64,000 nucleotides of DNA from Acanthaster planci (taxonomy: Eukaryota > Echinodermata > Asteroidea > Valvatida > Acanthasteridae), in assembly GCF_001949145.1 (NCBI RefSeq), contig NW_019091567.1:261924-325923 (forward strand). Direction: 5' to 3'. The position numbers were made by a program, and so were the translations under genes. Below are positions 39,001 to 45,000 of this stretch, piece after piece (within the stretch, counting starts at the first letter, position 1; each line of letters begins with the position of its first letter). Under the pieces are notes generated by a model, which was not told the DNA's origin, searched no databases, and worked only from the letters and a program-made list of their open reading frames with translations.

Positions 39001-42000
39001 GGTTCTGCTTGCTAATGTTTGAAACCGATCACGGATGACTCGAGTTGGAGTCAGTGGGGGAATTGTGGCCAAGATTTTGCAAAAATACCTTGGTCAACTT
39101 TGTCAGTTCACAAGTCACTTTGACCATGCCAAAGTCGGTTATAACCAACCTCCCCCCTTGCCTCAACCTGTAGATTCACTACCGATGCGAAGAGAGCCCT
39201 GATCCCAGAGAGCTAGAGGAGAACAAGTGCGATCCCAGTCCCTGCATCCACGGCACCTGCGAGGCCATCAGCATCGAGCCCAAGTACAACTGCAAGTGTG
39301 ACACTGGTTACACTGGACAGCACTGCGACATTGGTGAGCCATTTATCCTCAATTTCCCAGGGAACAACCCAGGGCTAAATCAAATGGGGTATGCTGTTTT
39401 TGCCTTGTCCTTCCATGGGTGTATAAATAGGTGCATGGATTGCTCTTGGTGACCATTCACAAGACCAGATGCAAGACCAGTCACAAGACCAGACGTAAGA
39501 CAAGATGCAAGACCAGTCACAAGACCAGACGCAAGACATTCACAAGGCCAGACACAAGACATGATGCAAGACCAGTCACAAGACCAGTGACAAGACCAAT
39601 CACAAGACCAGACACAAAACCAGTCACAAGACCAGTCACTAGATGTTCTCAAGACCTGTTGCAAGACCAGTTTAATACAAGGCCACTCGCAAAGCCAGTC
39701 CCAAGACTGGTCACAAGACCAGAAACAAGGCCAGTCACAATGCCAGGCACAAGAACATTTAGAGGGCCAGTCACAAGGCAAAACACAATACCATACTCGA
39801 CGTCAGTTACAAGACTACTGATAAGGCCAGTCACAAGACAGTCACAAGTATCAGAGTGAACCGTAACAAAGGAGTCCTTTTGCTGCAGTTCATTTGAATA
39901 GCTTGTGCCTTGAACTCAACACTGGAGATCTTGAGTTGCTCTTGTGATGGTTTTATGGGATCTTGTAAGAATCTCTGTGGGGTCTTGACAAGGTTAACAG
40001 ATTAGCGGGTTTTGGGAAATGTGGGTGTTGTCAATATCTTAATTGACATCTTGCAAGGCAGTCTGATTGCCACTAAGCCTGCTAACTCCTTCCTTTGTAC
40101 ACTCCTTGGAAACACCAGGCGAGGCCACCTGCACGGCTCTCGGAGATCCCCATTACATCACCTTTGACGGCTACAAGTACAGCTTCATGGGTGCCTGCAA
40201 GTACACCCTGGTCAAGAACGCCGATGCCGAAGTGCCCGACTTTGAAGTCATTGTCTACAACGAGGCTGCCCGGCGCAATCCGAGAATGTCCTCCACGGTC
40301 CAAGTCGAGTTCCACTTCAATGGTCGCGTGGGTGTCCAATTCTTGCTTCCCCCCTTGACATTTAGGATGTTTAAAATTGTCAAAATGCATCACTGTCCTC
40401 ATCCAGTCGTGTTTTGAGCCCCCCCAAATTCTGGGATTGTTATCTCAACACAGTTTTTCACCAAGAAATATAATTACTTCTTGTTTGGATACCGAGTGTG
40501 AACTTTTTCACTCACTGAGGTCTGTTTACTCAGTTGAGAATCAGTACCATTCCAGCACTGCCAAAGCACTGAACTCATCAGTGGCTTCCTATGGTACCAC
40601 AATTCACTGAGTTCCGTCAAACCGGGAGGCATAGGGTGATAAACTGTGGTGTTTTTCAGAGATTTGGCAAAATGCAAAATGCAAAAATGCAAAATGTCAA
40701 ATGGCAAATTGCTTCCTGTCAGTACTTTCTGTTCTCACTCGTCTGTGTAAATAGGCCCTTCAGGAGCTTTTTCAATTTGAGACCCTAGATAAGATCATGT
40801 TGTAGAAAGGTACGTTACCGTTACTGTGTGCAAATGGCAAAAAGGTTGCCACAGTATTCCCTGTCCAACTGGTATCCGGAGCCACGTTTCCCATCAGTGA
40901 ACCAGTTCTTCCTTTGCTTGACCTCCGCCGACAGGTCATCAATCTCAAGTACGGCGGCAAGACCCTCATCGACAACATGCAGTCTGAGGGTCTGGATGAG
41001 CCTGGGTTGAAAGTCAGCGTGAACTACCCGGATGTGGTAAGCCGAACAATGCCTTCCCTACCCATCTCGGCCAAGTCACGGGGCAAGCTTGTCTCTTGTA
41101 ATCAGTACCCCCTCCACATCATTGCCAGTCATTTTCTTGTATATTTCTCATTTGATTTCCATCGCGAAGTTGAGTTATAATTTGCCGGGGGAGGCCCTTA
41201 TTGGACGTCCTTCATTTTCTGGAAGGTTTCATTCAATGGGTTTCAGTCACAGTAAAAACACTGGCCAAAACAGACTATCAACCGTTTGTTTCTTTAATTT
41301 CCAAGGGGGGTGGGGCTACAGGCCCTGATTGGGGGGTCCCTGTCTCTCATACCCCCAACCTTTAGTTATGTCACTGAACTTTGTACAGATAGCCAGAAAG
41401 TGTTTCTACACCGTCCTGCCTGAAGTGATCAATTATCCATAAATATGAAACACTTCTTATTTGCGCACCACTACACCCCCTTTAAAACTAGGTGATTGAG
41501 ACTGATGTTGGGATAGTCATTCGCTGGGACGGCAAATTCATGGTGGAAGTTGACGTCACCGGCGAGTACTACGGCCACACAGAGGGTCTCTGTGGCCCAT
41601 ACGATGGTGATCCATTCAACGATTTCCTCACCCGCTTTGGAGAAACGGTAAATAGAGGGCTTGCACGGCTGTCATCTTGCAGGCCTGTGCTTTTGCTCCA
41701 CAGTTGTGCATAGAGGGGATTTTCTTGTGAACAACAGAAAAGCCCAGCAAGATGGCTGCCGTACAAAGCCTCTATAGACGGACTGCACTTCTTGGTTTTT
41801 CAATGGTCCCCTGCCATCTTAAAGTAACCAGAACCAAGTACCAGCTGCGAGGGGTCTATTAACTCTTGCTGCATCATAAGTGAGCACGAGCTCCTGCTTT
41901 GAATGCCATTATCATTCATAAATTATTGTTACACTTTCTGAGAATGTGAATCAACTGTAAACAGCCTGAAACTTGTGTCAAGTTTACTCAGTTTTTTTCC

Positions 42001-45000
42001 TCATTTATATTTCAGCCATTATTTTTTTCAGCGGAGAGAATATTGAAATAATAACACGCACACCTAGTTAAGAATGAGGAGCTGAAGAGATTTTATAATA
42101 GGTTTTGCCTTTTCTGACTTGGTTCTGTTTTCTCAGTGTGGTCCATGTGTCACCCCCCAAAAAATCACAGGCTGGATTGGGTAGGATTTGAACCCACACC
42201 CTTCTGCTTATCCAGATTAATTCAATTCAATTCAAAAATAAGATTTATTTCCATACTTTCATTAAAATACAAATCAAAGAATACACGTAAAATAAAAACG
42301 AGGCATAAATACAATGTAATAAGAGAAAATAGAGGAAACTTAATGTGATTAATTTTTGTTAAAGTCCATCGGTAAAAGAAGAAAAGAAATGCAGAGGGAG
42401 CACTAACTGCTAACATCCACGTTCAGAAGAAATTTCAGTATTTGTTAGCAGAAAGACTGAAATGTTAATGGTAGATATGTGTGGCTTAAGAGTGTGATTT
42501 ATGTAACTCATATGTTGAGATATGAGATTAAGGCATGTCTCAAATTCGCCCTGGAATACTACCTGTCCGAAGCAAGTGTGTAGTGGTTCTTGTATTTTGG
42601 ACTTGTAGGTTTGAACCCCATGTATTGCTTGTGTTACTAGGCAAGACACTTTACTGCGATTGCCCTTTTCTCCGTTGGAGTTTGAACGGGCACCTGTGAG
42701 GGTACAGTGGGTTACTGGCCCACCGAAAACAGGGGTAGCAATTGTTGAGCACTTTAAATATATATTGGATATCAAAGTCATGTAAGCTTTATGCATTATC
42801 ATTACTGTTGCGAGTTGGGGTCAGCTTCCTCATAACAGTGCATTTTCACGTTTTGTCTATCAGCTGGACAACACCACGGCCAATATCGTGCCATTTGCAA
42901 GGTCCTGGAACATTCCTAAGAGCGGTTGCGAAGACTGCGAGGACTGCGAACTCCCAGATCCCTGCGATGATGCTGGAGTCAAGGATGCGGCGCAGGAGAT
43001 CTGTTTTGACATTATCAACGAAGATGGTAAACGTTATGTCAAATCATGCTTGTCAAACGCAGCCTTAAGCTGAGGCAGATGGTTAAGGAACTCATGACAG
43101 TATTTTATCAGGTTATAGAGGGACCCCAATGCGACGTGCTTAGCATCGATCTGCGCACTTTCTCCGTTTGAAAACGAGGCTGTATGTGTTAGCTTCCTAC
43201 GCATGTCAACAACGGCGCGGCAAAATATACACGATACGTATGCACTGTCTGCCACAAAGTGACGCTGTGCCTACTGCTCATGATTCTTAGTCGTATTAAG
43301 AGCAGACAATTGAAAGTAAGGAGTCAAGACACAAAATACATATAAAATTCAGACTTTTCAGGCTGCACCAGAGTTTTTCAGGATGGCTCGATAGGCGGCT
43401 TAAGAGTTGGTGTAATCCTAGGCCAATTATCACTTGTATAAGGTTACTCCCGGCCCAAGAAAACGATGAAAGCCTCGACTGTGACTTTCCTCATTCTAGT
43501 TACCAATCCTTTATGCTGCGAATCCTAGAAGTTGCATTCATGCAACCAAGTGGCTTTCATAGCTATTAGAAATAACGATGATTAAAAAGCTAAAAGTTTC
43601 TTCTGTTTTTTTTTTTTTAGGTGGGAAGCTTCCCTTTTTTTCAATAATGGCTGATTTTTTGCTCTCTATTTTTTCGCTGCTCTACCCAGGCCCCTTCATC
43701 GCCTGTCATGAAATGGTGTCACCGTCATTCTACTACCAGAGCTGTGTGATGGATCGCTGCACCATGCCAGATGGCCTGGCTCACTGCGATGATTACCAGG
43801 CCTACGCTGAGGAGTGCCGGAAGTACAACATCATCATTAGCTGGCGACGGCAAGACTTCTGCTGTGAGTGCCTCCGACAACATGAGCAGAGACCAGGAGG
43901 AGGGATGCAAAAAAGAAAAAGCAAAGGAACAGAAACAAAAAAAGGGGTGGACAGGGCTGAGAATCATTGATTTAAATTGCTTGAAGATATCTCAGAATTT
44001 ACCGCTTATTATTTGTCGGTTTGCTGAATATGAGTGCCTTCATCCCCCTTCCGATATTTCCTTCTCTTTGAAGTAATGCTTCCCCCCTCCCCTTGAAAAA
44101 AAGCCACCTGCCAGTTTTAAGATAGAAACGGACATTGTTTTGTAATAGAAACAGGAATCACACTGGCTTCAATCCACTTAATCACCTCAACACTGAAGAA
44201 GAGGTTATGTTGTGACAATGCTAGCAACGGTGTATCCTGCTTTTTGTGTGGGGCGTGGGATTCAGAAGCAAATTTGGCTTCGGGCTTATTCAACATGATG
44301 TTTGAGGAGAAAAACATCTGAGCCCTACTCACGGTCCCGCCATCCTTGCTTTTATTTCTGGATCTTTTCTTAGGGTTCTGGTGCGTTATTTCATAAATAT
44401 AAATAAATATTGGATACATAAATATAAAAAAGTTTTAAAAAAAATCAGTCGGGGGGGGGGTTCAGGTTGCCCTGCCTTCCCCCCCCCACACGGGATGCAC
44501 CACTGGTCTCTGGTAAATAAACTGGCCCTTGTGTCCTCTACCTCTTAGATTTGAGGCTAATTTTTCATACCCTTCCTCTCCCGTCTCTCCCTCTTTCTCT
44601 GTAGTTATTGACTGCCTGGCCAGGAATATGATCTACAACCCCCTTAGCCCCGCCTGCCCAACCACCTGTGCCAACCCCCTGGCCAGCTCCACCTGTAACG
44701 AGGCTGACCGGGAGGACTGCGTCTGCCCGCCAGGAATGATGAAGGAAGGGGAAACCTGCATCGACGAGGAGAAGTGCGGCTGCACGGACAAAGAGACCGG
44801 CTTCTACTACAAGGTGAGGTCTTGCTGACTGGGGCAGAAATGTATACAGAGAGAGTAGCGCCAACTTCAGACTTTTGAACTGAAATGGCAGTTCGTTATG
44901 TGTGCAGTGCAGCATGTCGCTATCGTGTTCTAATTGTGCGTGTGCACTGATGCATATAATTCACCATTTTGGTTCCAGCAACTGAGATACTCATGTTGCA

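Noticed and set aside
39431-39859. Thr/Arg/Lys-rich reading frame over the CAAGACCAGT array (and its reverse, Cys/Trp-rich)
   Set aside because: Product of a tandem repeat in an intron; both strands are open for the same reason.
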